DNA of 64,000 nucleotides from Xanthostigma xanthostigma (Eukaryota > Arthropoda > Insecta > Raphidioptera > Raphidiidae), in assembly GCA_963575645.1 (NCBI GenBank), contig OY754469.1, positions 22,896,001 to 22,960,000 on the forward strand, read 5' to 3'. This document shows, one piece after another, positions 23,061-36,248 of the stretch. Under the pieces are notes generated by a model. That model saw nothing but the letters and a program-made list of their open reading frames with translations. It made no database searches and had not been told where the DNA came from. The translations under genes were made by a program, and so were the position numbers. How positions within the stretch are numbered: position 1 is the stretch's first letter; each line of letters starts with the position of its first letter.

Positions 23061-24343
23061 AATTGACACTGAAATTTATATATACATTGGCTATACAAGC
23101 AAAACATCGGTAAAGCTTCTTTTTAAATTGTTCCCCAGCCAAACTTTCTCCCAGCATTTCAATACGTTAGATTTGTTAAAAGCATTAATTTGTTCTAACA
23201 ATTGTCAAATTCAGACATCTATCGCGTGTTCTATACTACACTACGTGTCAGTGTTTAGACTAAGGGGAATCGCCACAAGTTCGACACTGAAATATCAAAC
23301 AGGTTAGTGTATTTTGTACTTTTGTATTTATGTACCTAGACATTTTTAATAAAAATAGTATTGGTCATGTCAAATAGCAGTTGGACATCGCCAAGTATGT
23401 GCTTAAATTTTGGCAGCTAAAAATTTAATCCAAAAAACGTTGGAGTTGGTTTCTGTATAAAATTTAAACGTGAAAATTGGTAGGCCCACTCACAGATGAC
23501 CAAGAAAGTTGACGAAACGGCATTTAGAGTAAATGCGAAAAATCGATATCAGTTGGTTTTCAGAAAAAATGGCGCATTCTAAGCGCGAAGAACAGGAATA
23601 TATTATGTTATTTAAAAGTTTTGAAGTATAGTAATAAAAAATCATTGAATCCTTTATTTTATCAGCGGAGTGGTTAGTTACATTTAATCTGTGCAACGAT
23701 GTTTGCGAATGTCTGGTTCTCCCAAAATAATATGTTTCAGTTGCAATCAGGAAAGAACAAAGAGGCATGCCTTGCGCCACGACGCTTGAATCACCGTGCA
23801 TCGTCGATCGAACGGCTTTGTTTTACCCCCACGTCTATCTACAAACAAGACGATGACATTTCGCTTCGTAGAACACAAATAATAATAGGCATGATGACAG
23901 TAAACAAGAATTAAAGAATGATTGTAAAGAAAAATATATGTTGAAAGGATTCTAAAAAATGACCCAAAAACATTGAGATTAATAAGATTTTCTCATAAAA
24001 TAAAAGTATAAAATACTGCATTCGGTCATTTTCACTGAAACACCGAATGACGTCACGCCTATGTACCTAAATCAATTAGAGAATATATAAATTATAAACA
24101 CTTGAAGTAAATAATCACCATGTCGCTTGAATTTTTGTTGGGATCATTCACTTCAGGATCATTTAATTAGTTTATTTGTTGTTTACTCGTGGTTTTATAA
24201 CACTTATGTCATAAGTTGTTTTGAGGTTAGTTAGCTCGCAGCTAAAGAAAGCCATACTATTTTTACCAGCAAGTATACTTACTTCTAAGAAAATATTTAA
24301 TATGAATCATTAAGTAAATTTATATAACTGTCTACGAAAAACC
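23061..24343. other. Intergenic DNA, no gene recognised
   Basis: The overlapping frames at 23490-23801 (-) and 23699-23914 (+) have no recognised motifs and run against each other. Nothing else supported. Confidence 0.4.
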
Positions 24344-24351
24344 TTTGCAAC

Positions 24352-24872
24352 TAGTGATGTGCCGGATCGCGGATCTGAATACGGATATTTGGTTTCAAGA
24401 TCCGCGGATACGGATACGGATCTTAACTTTCTTAGAATACGCGGCGGTAAATATTGCACATCGACCTTTGGAAAGAGACTATCTATTATGGGAAAAAGTT
24501 ATTGACCTCTTTAAGAGTTAACTCTCATAACAGATTGTCTCTTTCCAAAGATCGATGTGCAATATCTCATTATAAAGATAACTTTTTAGTACCTTTGAGT
24601 TATGTACTATTGGTATGGTAGTCACTACGATAAATTTTTGCAATATAAAGGTGCCATGCCAAATACGATTTTAAGAAATAAAAAATAATCTGAATGGAAT
24701 TTAACATTTTTTCATTATTGCCTAATCACCTATATACATAAATTTTCATCTATGAATTGAAAATTAATAAGGTAAAAGATACGTAAAAGATCCGATAAAA
24801 ACTAACGGATACGGATACGGATCTTTCTTTTCCCTCGGATATCCGCGGATACGGATATCCGGCACATCACTA
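24352..24872. mobile_element. hAT MITE with 8-bp TSD
   Basis: The termini tagtgatgtgccggatc and ggcacatcacta are inverted, and the 8-bp duplication tttgcaac lies outside both (24344-24351 and 24873-24880). The interior is rich in repeated ggatacggatac units near both ends. A second inverted repeat is nested inside, between about 24452-24480 and 24537-24566 (atattgcacatcgacctttg and its partner). At 521 bp with no frame it is non-autonomous. Confidence 0.93.
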
Positions 24873-24880
24873 TTTGCAAC

Positions 24881-27800
24881 ACAGCTCTACACCCATAAGG
24901 CATAAATACAACATCTAATGCCGGTTGTTACTTAGGCGTGACGTTACAAGCGGACGCCATGAGTGTTTTCGCGCTTAATTCAAAATAGAAAGATAAAAAT
25001 GCAATAGTTTGCGTTAAAATTTAATTTATTGCTGAAATAATGTTTTTTTTTTCGGACACAGACGTAGAACGAGATTTCAAAATCTGCCATCATGCCTATT
25101 AGTATTTCAGAAAAATTTTGTATTTTTCGTGACTTTGCCTGCGTGGACGTAAACTCTGCCTGCGTTGGTGTTGGTGCATCAATTTGCATCAAAATCAATT
25201 CGATCGTTTTCGAAGGACGCCAGTATAAATAGCGACACAAAAATTAATTTTGCACGATCCTGTGATTTCACTGTTTAAAAACCTATTTCTTCTCGGGTGT
25301 TAGAATTTAAATTTTAAAGTGTGTTGATGAATTTATTTTACTCGAACAGTCGTTCGTCAGGCTCATCTGGCACTGCACTGGCAGGAAGGTACTTTGAGGC
25401 ATATGTGATTGACATATATGCGAGAATTAAGAGAGGTAAAAAAATACTAAAGCGGAATAAGAAAATCCTGAACCGAAAATACAGACAGATGTTCCGTTAA
25501 AACGTTGAGTATATTCCGTAATGACAGTTATTAACTTATTACATCAAATTCTAAAACTACGTTTAAATAGACAACATAATGTCCCATTTTCAACAAAACA
25601 ATAAGTAGGTAATTGTTATGTCCGTCGAAAAAATTGGTAAAAATATAACCGGAACTCGATAGTGGGAGTAGCTTACTTGTGACGTACTCAATATGGCGGC
25701 GTCTGAAAGGGGCAATAAAGAAAAATATGAATGGGCATTAGGCCGAATTCACTCTAGAAGATGTTTTTTTTTTTTTTTATTAAAAGTTCTGAAAAACTAC
25801 AATATCGCTATGGTACATCCATAAAAATATAGTCCTTTGGTGGAGTTCTGGTTTTTTCGTCTGTCCCTATACGGCAATTTTTATGCCACTACGCTCGGGT
25901 TACGATACGGTTCCTGCCAAAGCTGTAATTAATGCATACGAACCCGCAGCAGGTTAGTATTGAATAAAATATTTTGATGTTTCCTTATCCGTCGACTTTT
26001 GTCCTCAGAGAATTATGGTCCACGTATATTTAAGTAGTTAAGAGTCAGCGCACACGATGATGTCACTTTTTGTATCGAAAATGCGCGATTCAGGAATTGT
26101 ATCGAGATTTGAAGATTACTCAGTTACTCGAATTTCTCGTTCGATCGCAACAGCTTGCGTTCAAACCAGAGATATTTAATAAAAATAATTGTGTTGTATG
26201 TCTATGGTTCAATCCAGTGATCGAGCGTTTCTTTTCGACAATCACGAATTCGTGATACAGAGGCTATACATTTTACCGAAGGATATGCTACTTCATTCTT
26301 TGGATTGTTGCATTTCGCGATCTACAAGCGATTTTACACAGTCGTCAGAAGCTGAACAGAAGCATGTGTGCGATGTCCCGTAGTAGTACAACAACGTTCA
26401 GATGGCGTTACCCTGTCCTATATAAACGAATATTGTATATATTATGGCTCCTATGTTGCACAATACAGGTAGTTACAAAAAAGGATAGCCTATCCCGATT
26501 TTTTATTACAGAAGGCAAATAAAACAGGTTTTTTCCAGGTGATTTACTGCAAAAATAGCGATACATAACTTTCTCGTTATGGTCAGTAAAACACTGTTAG
26601 CCCTAATCCCTTTATTTTTTTATCAAAATAAAGTATTGCGTCACGATTTGAGGTTTAGGTCATAGCTTTTATGTAATAGAGCGTATATAAATGTATATGT
26701 ATTTTTTTACGATAATTCAGTATCTACATGGAATTTAAAAAATAAGTTGTTTGATCAGTTGTATTTTGCGTTTTTCGAAATCTTCGTTTAAGCTTTTTCT
26801 AAAACTGGCTGCACAAAAATATTTTTTCAATATAAATTGTAACAATCGAAATAGGTAATGCATTTTCTCTTTTGATAATAAATCAATGAATTAATTTCGA
26901 TTCTCGATACACTGAAATTTCCATTTTCTATAACATTCATTGGGGTTCATAGATGATTAATATTATATAGTCAACCCATTATTCTAACAATTTATTATAT
27001 TATATAAATGTAATGACAATAAATATTGATTGTGTGAGGACCGTTTTAGATATATATAATGAATTACTCTAATGCTGTTATTGACAGAGAACGCTGATCG
27101 TCTGAGAGCTCCTTTATTAGGAATTAATTTTTATAACCTGTTATACATAATAATTAAGTATTAACTGTATTATTTCTACTAGAAATGATCTTGATCTTGG
27201 GGATTCTTAAATCACACACTCGTCCCCACAAGGGGGTGGTTAGCCGGATTGGCTAAGGGCCCAGACACGAAAGTGCGCACGGCGCCTGGCTGCAATTTTT
27301 TTAGGACTATAGGTATGGGACTCTTAATAACGGGAGCGGGGTACGTTACGGCCTAGGGGGCTCGTTCATACTGTGGAGGCTCTGTTCATATTACTTGATA
27401 TTGGAATGTCATATTTGATATTAATGCATACCTATATAATTTCACAATAATTAGCTAGTAATACTACCATTATTTCTTAAATAATAAAATATATAAACCA
27501 TATAACTTAATACAGGTACTTACAATGCCATTTTGTGGTAATTGCACCAATATAGAGCATTTGAATATAAAGTATCAACACATTTTACTACACACGACAC
27601 TTTTCGAAAAACAAATGAACTGTTTGCGTACTGAGTTTTTCGCGTGCTGTTTACTATAATTAATTACAAAAGTACAATTAATCGTTAACTGAATTAGTAA
27701 TTAATAACTATATTAATTAATAAAAACACGGAATAATACACAGCAACTACCTACATGTGGTTTGAGCGAAAACTTGTATCTGTCGATGAACACAGCCGGT

Positions 27801-28182
27801 TTTACTCAGTTAGTAAACAGTTGCACGAGATCAAGTTGAAAAATGCACCGCGCAGCCGCCGTACTGCTTATAACATTCCCCCGTATGATTCCGATCTACG
27901 TGGGTCAGTCGATGATTCCCATCTAATACAAAATCAGATGGCAAATTTTGAAATACCTGTGTAATTGTCATTTTAAATAAATATCAAAATATTACAACTT
28001 GTACACGGATAATAATAATAATAATAAAAAAAAAATTGAACAGACTTTAGAAAAGATATATCTAAAAGGAATTTTAGTTCAAGAAGATACCGGAGTAGTT
28101 CCAAATTTTTTTTTTAAATCATTTCAGAAGTTTTTTTTTTTCGATTAATCAAGTATCTCTTTTTTTAGAGGAGCTAACCGTT
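24881..28182. other. Intergenic/intronic DNA, no gene recognised
   Basis: I see no supported gene across 3.3 kb. Short frames at 24980-25240 (-), 26070-26255, 26189-26383 and 27755-27964 lack recognised motifs and coding-like neighbours. A T run lies at about 25766-25780 and an ATA repeat at 28008-28026. The GC patch near 27225-27370 (cacaagggggtggttagccg) looks like a repeat fragment. Confidence 0.4.
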
Positions 28183-28750
28183 TTGAATAGTTTCCACTTC
28201 GCTGTATTCAGTAAGATGTCTAGTCTCGAGATGAAACGGCATAATTTTTATTTAAATCGATTCAGTCGCTTTTTTCCAGCTGCCAGCTGCAACTCCCCTC
28301 CCCGCGAAGGAATGACAGGACGTCGGCACCGTAGGGAGTATATATGGAGCGAGAGATACAGGAGGTCTTTGTGGGTATGGGGTTTTTTCGGAGCCCCATA
28401 CTGTCCAGGGCTGTCTTCCGTGGTTGTGAAATGTGGGAAATGCATCTAATCTTCCTCCGTAACAAAACGAAAATGTAAAATAAAGTTTACAAATCAAAAT
28501 CCAGATAAATTAGACAAAAAAAAGACGGTCAAGTGGGAGTAGAACTCGCGCCCAGAGGGTTCCGTACCGCTATTTCATAAAAATTAAATTTGTAATGTAA
28601 TAATTTTGTATAATAAAATGATCAAGAATTTACGATTTTCGGATTTTTTTCTTTACATTTTTGTGACATTTGACCGCGAGTGAAATTTTTAGCAGCACTC
28701 GGATCGAAGGGGAGGGGAACGCTGGACATCTTTGTTTAAAACCACAATAT
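28183..28750. repeat. GC-rich interspersed repeat block
   Basis: The block contains ggtatggggttttttcggag and agtagaactcgcgcccagag followed by ggttccgtac. The last phrase resembles a very common insect repeat motif (actcgcgc...gggttccgtacc). Four overlapping frames on both strands arise from its unusual composition, and none shows a domain. Confidence 0.45.
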
Positions 28751-31189
28751 TAAAGGTTACACCAAAATCTAGCTTTCCGGGAATTTTTCTGAAGGACTAA
28801 TGTCTAATATTTTTGGACTATATTATCGCATAATTTAGAGCCTTTCTCGAAGTATTTTTAAAATGCATATTTGGGTATGTAATATATTGTGATAACTTGG
28901 AATTAATTTGTATTTTACTCTTAAATATTCGGTTTATTAATAATGTTTTAACATAAAAATAATTGCAATACAATTCAATACTATTTTATAATCAGTAAAA
29001 CTTATTCCAGTACAAATGACATTTTTTTTTCAAATTCAAAATGTTTGTAGCCCGGGTATCAAAATTTTTCAGATCGATATAATATAAAGGACATACGTAT
29101 TTTTATTATTGTTCGCATCCTTTTCTACTAGGCCATGGTAAATAAATACGTATCTTTGTTGAAAAGAAAAGGACAGATAGATTCATTCACGATGCATCGG
29201 AATATATACAAGCTGTGACCCTATAGCCATTATACCAAATTATGTATGTGTGTGTGTGTGTAGTCGAAATAGCACCCCTTAGACTACGAACACATAAGGG
29301 CTGTTTTTTTCCTAGTTATTGCCTCGAGGGTTTGCCAGGGTAAAGAAGCTTCTTACACTTCCCACTATGTCCTAGTTCTCTGTACAGCTGCGCCAAAGGA
29401 TAAAAGGGAACACCGTAATTTTATGGGAGTTTTAAAAATCGATTTTTGTTCAGTAAATATATCAAGTCATTTTTAATATATATATCTGCTTTGAAATGAA
29501 ATTATCGTTCCAGGAATAGTGATAATTGATATAATATGAAGTTAAAGAAATAGTATACAGGGTGTAATTGATATAAATTTATGTATTTATTCGCACTTCT
29601 AGATCAAAGTTAAACAAAGAAGAAACTCTAGACTTCCGAAACAGTTCGTTTACTGATTATGTTATACTTAGCAAAAAATTACTTGTAAAAGATGTCATGT
29701 TTTTTGCATATAATAAAATATAAATTGATAATTGATAATCAAGTTTTCTTCCTCTCACAGAAGCCTACTTTATTTATCTAAATGCACGCCATTAACTGAA
29801 GATTTTCTTAGGATAATTAAAGTGACAAAAATGCATTTTGTTGCGCATAAGTTGATAGATCTTGGCAAACTCATTACATAATCTTTACCTTGCTAAACTT
29901 CTAGATTTTTGAAGCTATAGATAGATAGATAGTTATTTATTTGTAGATCATAAAAATCTATAAATAATTCATATAAACGATACACGAAGTACATAGAGCA
30001 AAAATGATATTAAAAATAAAGATTTAAAATTTATATTAATTAATCCGTAATGTATGCCTATGAACTTCTTATTTAAAGACAACTTCTTTTGACGCTGCGT
30101 TATGAAAAAGTGCTATGAGTGAACACACTGTAGCATCAAAATTAACAGGATTAAGTTGCTCGAAGAAAAAGGCTACCAACAGAAAAGAGGTAGTGACTAT
30201 TTTCCCTTGAGCTTAGCTGCTGTTATGCTAATCTCACTCCAGTTCTTTTATTATTTAATTTCAATAAATTATTTGCATGCAAATTAAAAATTAGTTTTTA
30301 ATCACGCCCAAGAAGTATAACTTCAAACGCGCGTAGGTACACGCAACCACGGAAATAGTTTTGCATTTCAAAAATGTTTTCAAGGATTATTTAGATAGGA
30401 ATTGTACATGTTTTCAAATTCAAAAAGATTATTTTTAACCGAAATTATGTTTTATGCCTTTCAGTAAGCAAATAAAACGTCATTTACCACAAAACTTAAT
30501 TCAATTTCACAGTCAATTGATTGATGCTTAAAACACGAATTTGTTGAAGTGGGTTGCAAATGAATTTCAGTGATTGCTTTTATCTATGTATAAATTAATT
30601 ATTGTTAGAACCTAATTAGATTTTGAACAATAATTATGTTTAACTAGGTATACAGTCTATCAGCCAATAATATATGGTATAACTTCATTATTTTCAAACT
30701 TTGAGTAACTGTATATAGAGTAGTACAGGTGACTTCCTGTAATGGGAACAATATGACAAATCATACCTAATAGTCGGAATAATTTCAAACTTATGAAGTC
30801 CTTATAAATCTACTAATTTAACTTATAAAAAAGTTCTCTTAAATAAAAAATGTAACATTCTTTTAATTGAATGTCTTAGCAATACCTACCACATAAGTGA
30901 ATTATAATATTTTCGGTAATTTCCATGCGAATGAACTACTTTTGCTACCAATTTCACGTACAAAATAAATGTATTTTTTATTTAGGAAAAAGTGGTTTTA
31001 CTGCTGTTATCAAAATCCAATTTATTCTTCAGATTCACATACAACAAGGAATAGGTAAAATTGTGGACGGACCTGTGTTTTACACAAGAGCTGTCAAAAA
31101 TAACTAGATTTTGTATGGAAACTTAGTACATTCCAATTCTTTCCTTCAGAGGTATTTGATTGTTCATTATTCTATATATAAAAATTGTA
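28751..31189. other. AT-rich DNA with simple repeats
   Basis: A GT dinucleotide run lies at about 29247-29263 and an ATAG run at about 29919-29934. The sequence atacagggtgtaattgatat near 29557 resembles the start of a common insect repeat. The 60-codon frame at 30925-31107 is not convincing. Confidence 0.4.
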
Positions 31190-31197
31190 GATCTAAA

Positions 31198-31700
31198 GTG
31201 ATTCCCAAAGTGGTCTATATCGACCCCCAGGGGTCAACGACAACTTGCAAGGGGTCCATGTCAGCGGGAAAAAAAAATGGGGGTCCATGAAATGAAAATG
31301 AGGGTCAACGATAGTGAATCTCCTAACAAAAAAAAGAAACAAACTGAAACATCGTTGATGCCAAATGTTGAAAATTTATTATAGCATCAGGTTCATCCCT
31401 CACACTAAAGCATTTATTTTTTGCTTATACCTAGTTATTTTATGTAACAGAAAGTAAATTTTAATTTGATTCGTTTAATTTGAATCTAATTAATAAATGT
31501 ATAAAACTAAACATTTCACACTACATTTCACTACCGTTATAAATTTAAATCGTTCAAAGTGAGTAGCACTATACCGGTTGTCAAAAATACATTTGAAATT
31601 AATGAATTTGCAAAAAATCAATATCAGATAAGCAGGGGGTCTACCCAAAACCGAAAAACATGGCAAGTGGTCTACGAGACAAAAAAATTTGGGAACCTCT
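31198..31700. mobile_element. hAT-like MITE, imperfect 8-bp TSD
   Basis: The ends gtgattcccaaagtggtc and the reverse complement of tttgggaacctct resemble the widely seen 'GTGGTTCCCAAA' hAT ends. The outside octamers gatctaaa (31190-31197) and aatctaaa (31701-31708) differ at one position. The interior has repeated ggggtc phrases. This looks like an older hAT MITE. Confidence 0.65.
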
Positions 31701-31708
31701 AATCTAAA

Positions 31709-33679
31709 CCTTCCTCAGGAAATAAGCCATCAAATGGTAAAAACCTCTTTCAAATCCATTTTTTTTAGGGAAAAAATGTTCATATATTAGTACTAATGAA
31801 CATCATGAACTACTAATTTAAAGTCTGAAATTGGATTATTTTCGATAGATAATAAACTTTATGAATTGAAAGTTATATTTTCAAAATCAAAAATCACTTC
31901 CTTGTATATATTTAGAAGAATGTATATTTTAATCATTTACTTTGGTTATATCGTCTTATTCTTATTATTTATTATTATAATTCGTTCCACAAGCTCCCTC
32001 TGATTTGTTCATTATTTCATCTTTAATAAATTAACAGTGTCACTACCAATCTCGCTATGTCTGAAATAGCTGCATCCATTTTACATTGATTCATCAACCA
32101 TTCTGCCAGTAGCAAATACGTTAACAAAGACATTAATCACAATCGAACTATTTTCAGATATGCCACAGTAACCCGTAAATTAATTAAAAGACAATGGCAA
32201 ATTTTCTGTATATCGGGCTTGTACTGTACACAGTTTGTTCGTTCACTTGATCAATAAACGCAGAGCGAAAAGCATGACAACCCCAGCAAGGTCTGTGTCC
32301 AGGGGCGGTAAGGTAAAGACATTGCAGACCAGGCGGATTCGAGGGTCATTTTGGTTGAGACAACCAAAATTGACATTGCTTTTAAGAACAAAAAAGACTA
32401 CTTTGACATAGTATTCTTACGTTTCGCACGCACTTTTTTCGTATCGGATAATACTTGAAAAACGTGTTTGAAAATTTATCATTGGTTTTTAAGGAAGCAA
32501 TGGTCTTGAGTGCCGGTCGCTGAAACGACTTGTTAATGAAATGGTGTGAGCAGCCTGGAACGGATGAAAATTAGAAAATATATGATTCGAAAATTGAGTA
32601 TGTGGCAAAAAATGAGCGAAAATGTAATAGAAAATAATAGTATTATGTATATCTTTCATAAATGTTAAACAGACTATACTTATTTATTTGGAGCCAATCA
32701 AAAAAGTGGTCCCAATAAAATTTGCGAACTGTTTTTAACAGAGAGATATTGGAGGTGAAATAGTTCGATAAATGGACTATTTTTAAGGACCACCCTATTA
32801 TGCACAGATATAATGTCAGCCCTTATTTTTTGTTTACTTAACTGAGTCGAATGATAAATGTGAAATGTCTTTTTCGTGCACGAACGGTAACCATTTCGGG
32901 CCGGAATTCTTTTATATTTATGGGCCGGCTCTGAAGCTGGTATGCGGTTAGCCGTTAACGCTGTGCCCCTTCGTTACCGATGCAGTTACGCGGGGGATGC
33001 TTGCTATGCATGATGCATGTGTTGTAATGCATAGAAGGGAAGCAACGTCACGCACACGTGAACATTGACGTCACTATTTATAAAACAACTGCACATTAAT
33101 AATGAATGATCATATGATGTCTTGATTTCTGTAGAAAGTATAGGCGACTGATCAAAACATCCCTTGTTCCCTTCCAATTTACGTGATCTGAAGGTGTTGG
33201 AGAAATTTATCTTTGACGAATGCTCTACATTTTATCTCATTAGCTTATCTTCTTATCTCTTTTAAAATCCTTGAACTCAATACAAATTCCTGGGCATATT
33301 TTTTTGTAGTGATGATTTCTTTTGACTCGATTAATAATTTTTTATATGAAATGCATGCTTTGACCGTTCCATTTTTAAAAATAAATGCTTACATACTTTT
33401 ACTAAACAAAAAAAATATTCCATTTTTGCTCACTAAAGGATTGTGTGGACGATTATTTTGGATATGACAAATTGTGTAGTTCAACTCAAAATATATAACA
33501 CATTAACTGGTTTTCAATTTAAAAAAATCTCTTTAAGTTCTTTTCAATCAAAATATAGTATTTTAGTCAACAGAATCCTATCTTGTTTGATTCGCTTGCT
33601 TGTTCATTTACGCTTTATATAATTATCTGCTGTTTTTTCTCTTTTCATCTTTCTTCTACACATAATATATAGTACGGGT
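31709..33679. other. Intergenic DNA; GC patch near 32890-33080
   Basis: The patch near 32890-33080 includes gggccggaattc...gggccggctc and a palindromic ttgctatgcatgatgcat, then cgtcacgcacacgtgaac, which has CRE- and E-box-like words (cgtca, cacgtg). Regulatory function is only a possibility. The 84-codon frame at 33213-33467 is hydrophobic and AT-rich and is not called. Confidence 0.3.
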
Positions 33680-33960
33680 CGCACAGTACGAGTTGTCATA
33701 GCAACAGCGCCAAACGACGCGTACATTCACATAACAACGCACACGCGGGGAAAGAGGCTTGTAGCACGTTCCTTGTGCTGCCAACTACACGATGCATTGC
33801 CAGACAGCGTGGCGATGCGAAAAATTATCACCGACTAAGGAAAAAGGAAAACAAACCGCACATTCAGTATTGCGTAGTAAGTTGTAGCGTCGCTTTCTGA
33901 TATTCCTCTGCAGCGCTGCGAGCTGCCAAATTTATTTGCGTCTAGCCGATGTTGGAAGCA
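33680..33960. promoter_or_regulatory. CpG-richer patch, candidate host promoter
   Basis: Phrases such as caaacgacgcgtacattcac and cagacagcgtggcgatgcg raise the CpG content well above the flanks. It is one of two such patches in the window. No coding frame, clear TATA box or splice site decides its orientation. Confidence 0.3.
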
Positions 33961-34032
33961 TCAATCCTGAAGTTTCTCGACTCGTCATTTCACCATATTT
34001 ATCATAAAAACAGTTATTATTGTAAATAGAAC

Positions 34033-34096
34033 TGTTACGATAGCTGAATGGATATAGCTTCGCCTTCGTAGGTCGCCGATTCGATTCCAGTTAACA
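34033..34096 (+). pseudogene. tRNA-like sequence or SINE head
   Basis: The sequence has an A-box-like tagctgaatgga (34041-34052) and a B-box-like gattcgattcc (34078-34088). A five-base acceptor-like pairing, tgtta with taaca, spans its ends. An anticodon-loop-like ccttcgtagg lies in the middle. It is only 64 nt, too short for an intact tRNA, and the arms pair poorly, so a degenerate tRNA or tRNA-derived SINE promoter is likelier. Confidence 0.35.
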
Positions 34097-34229
34097 TCAG
34101 TACGGTTTTGTTTTTTTTGCAACTATTCCATATTCCACTTGATATTCATTTACATTTTTTTTTATTTGCCTTTATTTATTTTTTACAATCATACTTAACT
34201 GGGTGTTTTTTCTCGCGGTTCCATGATAA

Positions 34230-35293
34230 TTGATCCTCCGACAATAAATCCCCGACAAAATATACCCGACAAAATATCCCCGGACAAAATATCCCCGGAC
34301 AAAATATCCCCGGACATATTGCACCCGTGACAAAACATCCCCGACAATTGATACCAAATAAACATTAATTTACAAATAAAATCAAAAATTATGAAGCTTC
34401 CCATTTTGCATTTTAAGTAACTCAAATGGATGTTTGTAAGTTGCTGTTCTGTTGATTTCTCGTCACGCGCAGTCAGTCGCTCCCTTAGTAATACAGTAAC
34501 CCAAATTGATCATTTTTGTCACCCAAAATTGTAATTTACAGTCACTCGTTTAAATACTACCCACCCTGTCATCGTTGACCCCGGAATTGTTTTTTTAAAA
34601 ACTCCACATTTGCCCCTTCCCGTTTCACTTCGAGACAATTCGCATACCCGTTTATCGTTCTCCCCGGAATTGTTTTTTTAAAAACTCCACATTTGCCCCT
34701 TCCCGTTTTACTGCGAGACAATTCGCATACCCGTATATCGTTCTCCTCGGAATTGTTTTTTTAAAAACTCCACATTTGCCCCTTCCCGTTTCACTTCGTG
34801 ACAATTCGCATACCCGTTTATCGTTCTCCCCGGAATTGTTTTTTTAAAAACCCCACTTTTGCCCCGTCCCGTTTCACTTCGAGACAATTCACATACCCGT
34901 TTATCGTTCTCCTCGGAATTGTTTTTTTAAAAACTCCACATTTGCCCCTTCCCGTTTCACTGCGAGACAATTCGCAAACCCCTTTATCGTTCTCCCCGGA
35001 ATTGTTTTTTTAAAAACTCCACATTTGCCTCTTCCCGTTTCACTGCGAGACAATTCGCATACCCGTTTATCGTTTTCCCCGGAATTGTTTTTTTAAAAAC
35101 TCCACATTTGCCCCTTCTCGTTTCACTGCGAGACAATTCGCATACAAGGATAAATTGTCGGGGATCTTTTGTCACGACTCACGAGGGTATTTTGTCCGGG
35201 GATATTTTTTTTGGGAATATTTTGTCCAGGTATATTTTGTCGGGGATATTTTGTCGGGGATATTTTGTCGGGGATTTTTTGTCGGAGGATCAA
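34230..35293. mobile_element. Fold-back element enclosing an 83-bp satellite
   Basis: The left arm (34230-34350) starts ttgatcctccgacaataaat and is built of about 15-bp units of the form gacaaaatatccccg. The right arm (about 35147-35293) is its reverse complement, ending tcggaggatcaa. Between them lies a tandem array described separately. The target duplication is unclear (ttga/tcaa at the edges). Small frames on both strands here only read the repeats as Gly/Asp/Ile/Leu/Ser repeats. I cannot assign a superfamily. Confidence 0.85.
34565..35145. repeat. 83-bp tandem satellite, seven copies
   Basis: The phrase cggaattgtttttttaaaaa starts at 34582, 34665, 34748, 34831, 34914, 34997 and 35080, an exact 83-bp period. 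Each unit also holds ccacatttgccccttcccg and gagacaattcgcatacccg. Units differ by a few substitutions only. The array fills the centre of a fold-back element. Confidence 0.95.
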
Positions 35294-35924
35294 GAAGCCT
35301 GATACGGGATTCAGCGGGGAGTTCCCCCAAATTGATGCTCACGCAGCACCGGCTAAACGCATGCTACTTTGTGACAAATGATCATCTTTTAACTCAGTAG
35401 AGCTCTGGGAATGTCTTTCACACATGTTTTGCTGATTCATTTCATTCGTGCCAAAATGGTTCGTCAATAACAAATGAATAAAGATTTGCTTGTACTGTAC
35501 GGACTCCACAGAAGTCTGTTAAAAACACAGAGTTTGCAGATGGTAAATGGAACAATGGGCCATATACTATGGCGATCAAATTAGGTACCTATATTAGCAG
35601 AAAACGATATTCTAAATTCAAAGAGCACAGCCAGAGAGATAGAGCCATTCAACGCTTTTTCTGGAAAGACTGGAATATGCATCGAATACTTTTCAAATTC
35701 AATATATTGACAGAAAACGAGATTCTAAATTTAATGATCACTTCCGAATTCTGGAGGTGGTATCTATTATCATTTCGAAGATATGGTTAATAAAAAAATT
35801 GCAAACTTGAGCTTATTTTTTATTTAATATATTATTTTCTATTAATCTAAGGCTTTCTAGGTCTCATTAAAGTCATTTAATTATATTTATATGAAGTTTA
35901 GATAGTGACCTTTATATTTATTTT
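35294..35924. other. Intergenic DNA, no gene recognised
   Basis: The 73-codon frame at 35569-35790 contains two loose repeats of an 'ENEILNLM/SRKRYSKF'-like phrase at the DNA level (aaaacgatattctaaattca and aaaacgagattctaaattta). It shows no domain. Nothing else supported. Confidence 0.35.
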
Positions 35925-35925
35925 A

Positions 35926-36248
35926 AAATGGTAAAAAAAATAACAGGTGAAATAAAAAGGTCATCAAACTTCGCATATTTGTTGAGTTTTTGAAATTTTA
36001 GATGCTTATTCTATCTTCCATTTAAAAACATCTGTTGAGCTCTCAATGAACCAAAACAAATCAATACTAGTTTAGAAGTCTATTCATTGTAATATTTAGG
36101 AGACTAAAAAATATTGTGGTGCATAAAGCGCTCAACAGATTTTTTCAAATGAAAGATAAAAAAAGCGTCTAAAAGCGCAAAAATTCAACAAAAATGCTAA
36201 GTTTGATGACCTTTTTATGTAACCTGCTATTTTTTTTTCTTACCATTT
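35926..36248. mobile_element. Fold-back MITE with about 115-bp arms
   Basis: The left arm begins aaatggtaaaaaaaataaca and includes aggtcatcaaacttcgca. The right arm is the reverse complement, ending ttcttaccattt. The arms are imperfect but matched along their whole length, with a spacer of about 85 bp. There is no frame, and the superfamily is unknown. Confidence 0.8.

Noticed and set aside
24881-28182. Short frames considered as exons of a host gene
   Set aside because: No pair of frames shares phase-compatible splice sites, and no motif or codon pattern separates them from intergenic DNA.
34564-35145. Possible CRISPR array from seven evenly spaced repeats
   Set aside because: The 83-bp units are contiguous and nearly identical throughout, with no unique spacers. 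The DNA is animal, so it is a satellite.
34172-35400. Several frames with Gly/Asp/Ile/Leu/Ser or Gly/Tyr/Phe/Val repeats on both strands
   Set aside because: They are translations of the 15-bp arm units of the fold-back element and of the 83-bp satellite, not repeat proteins.
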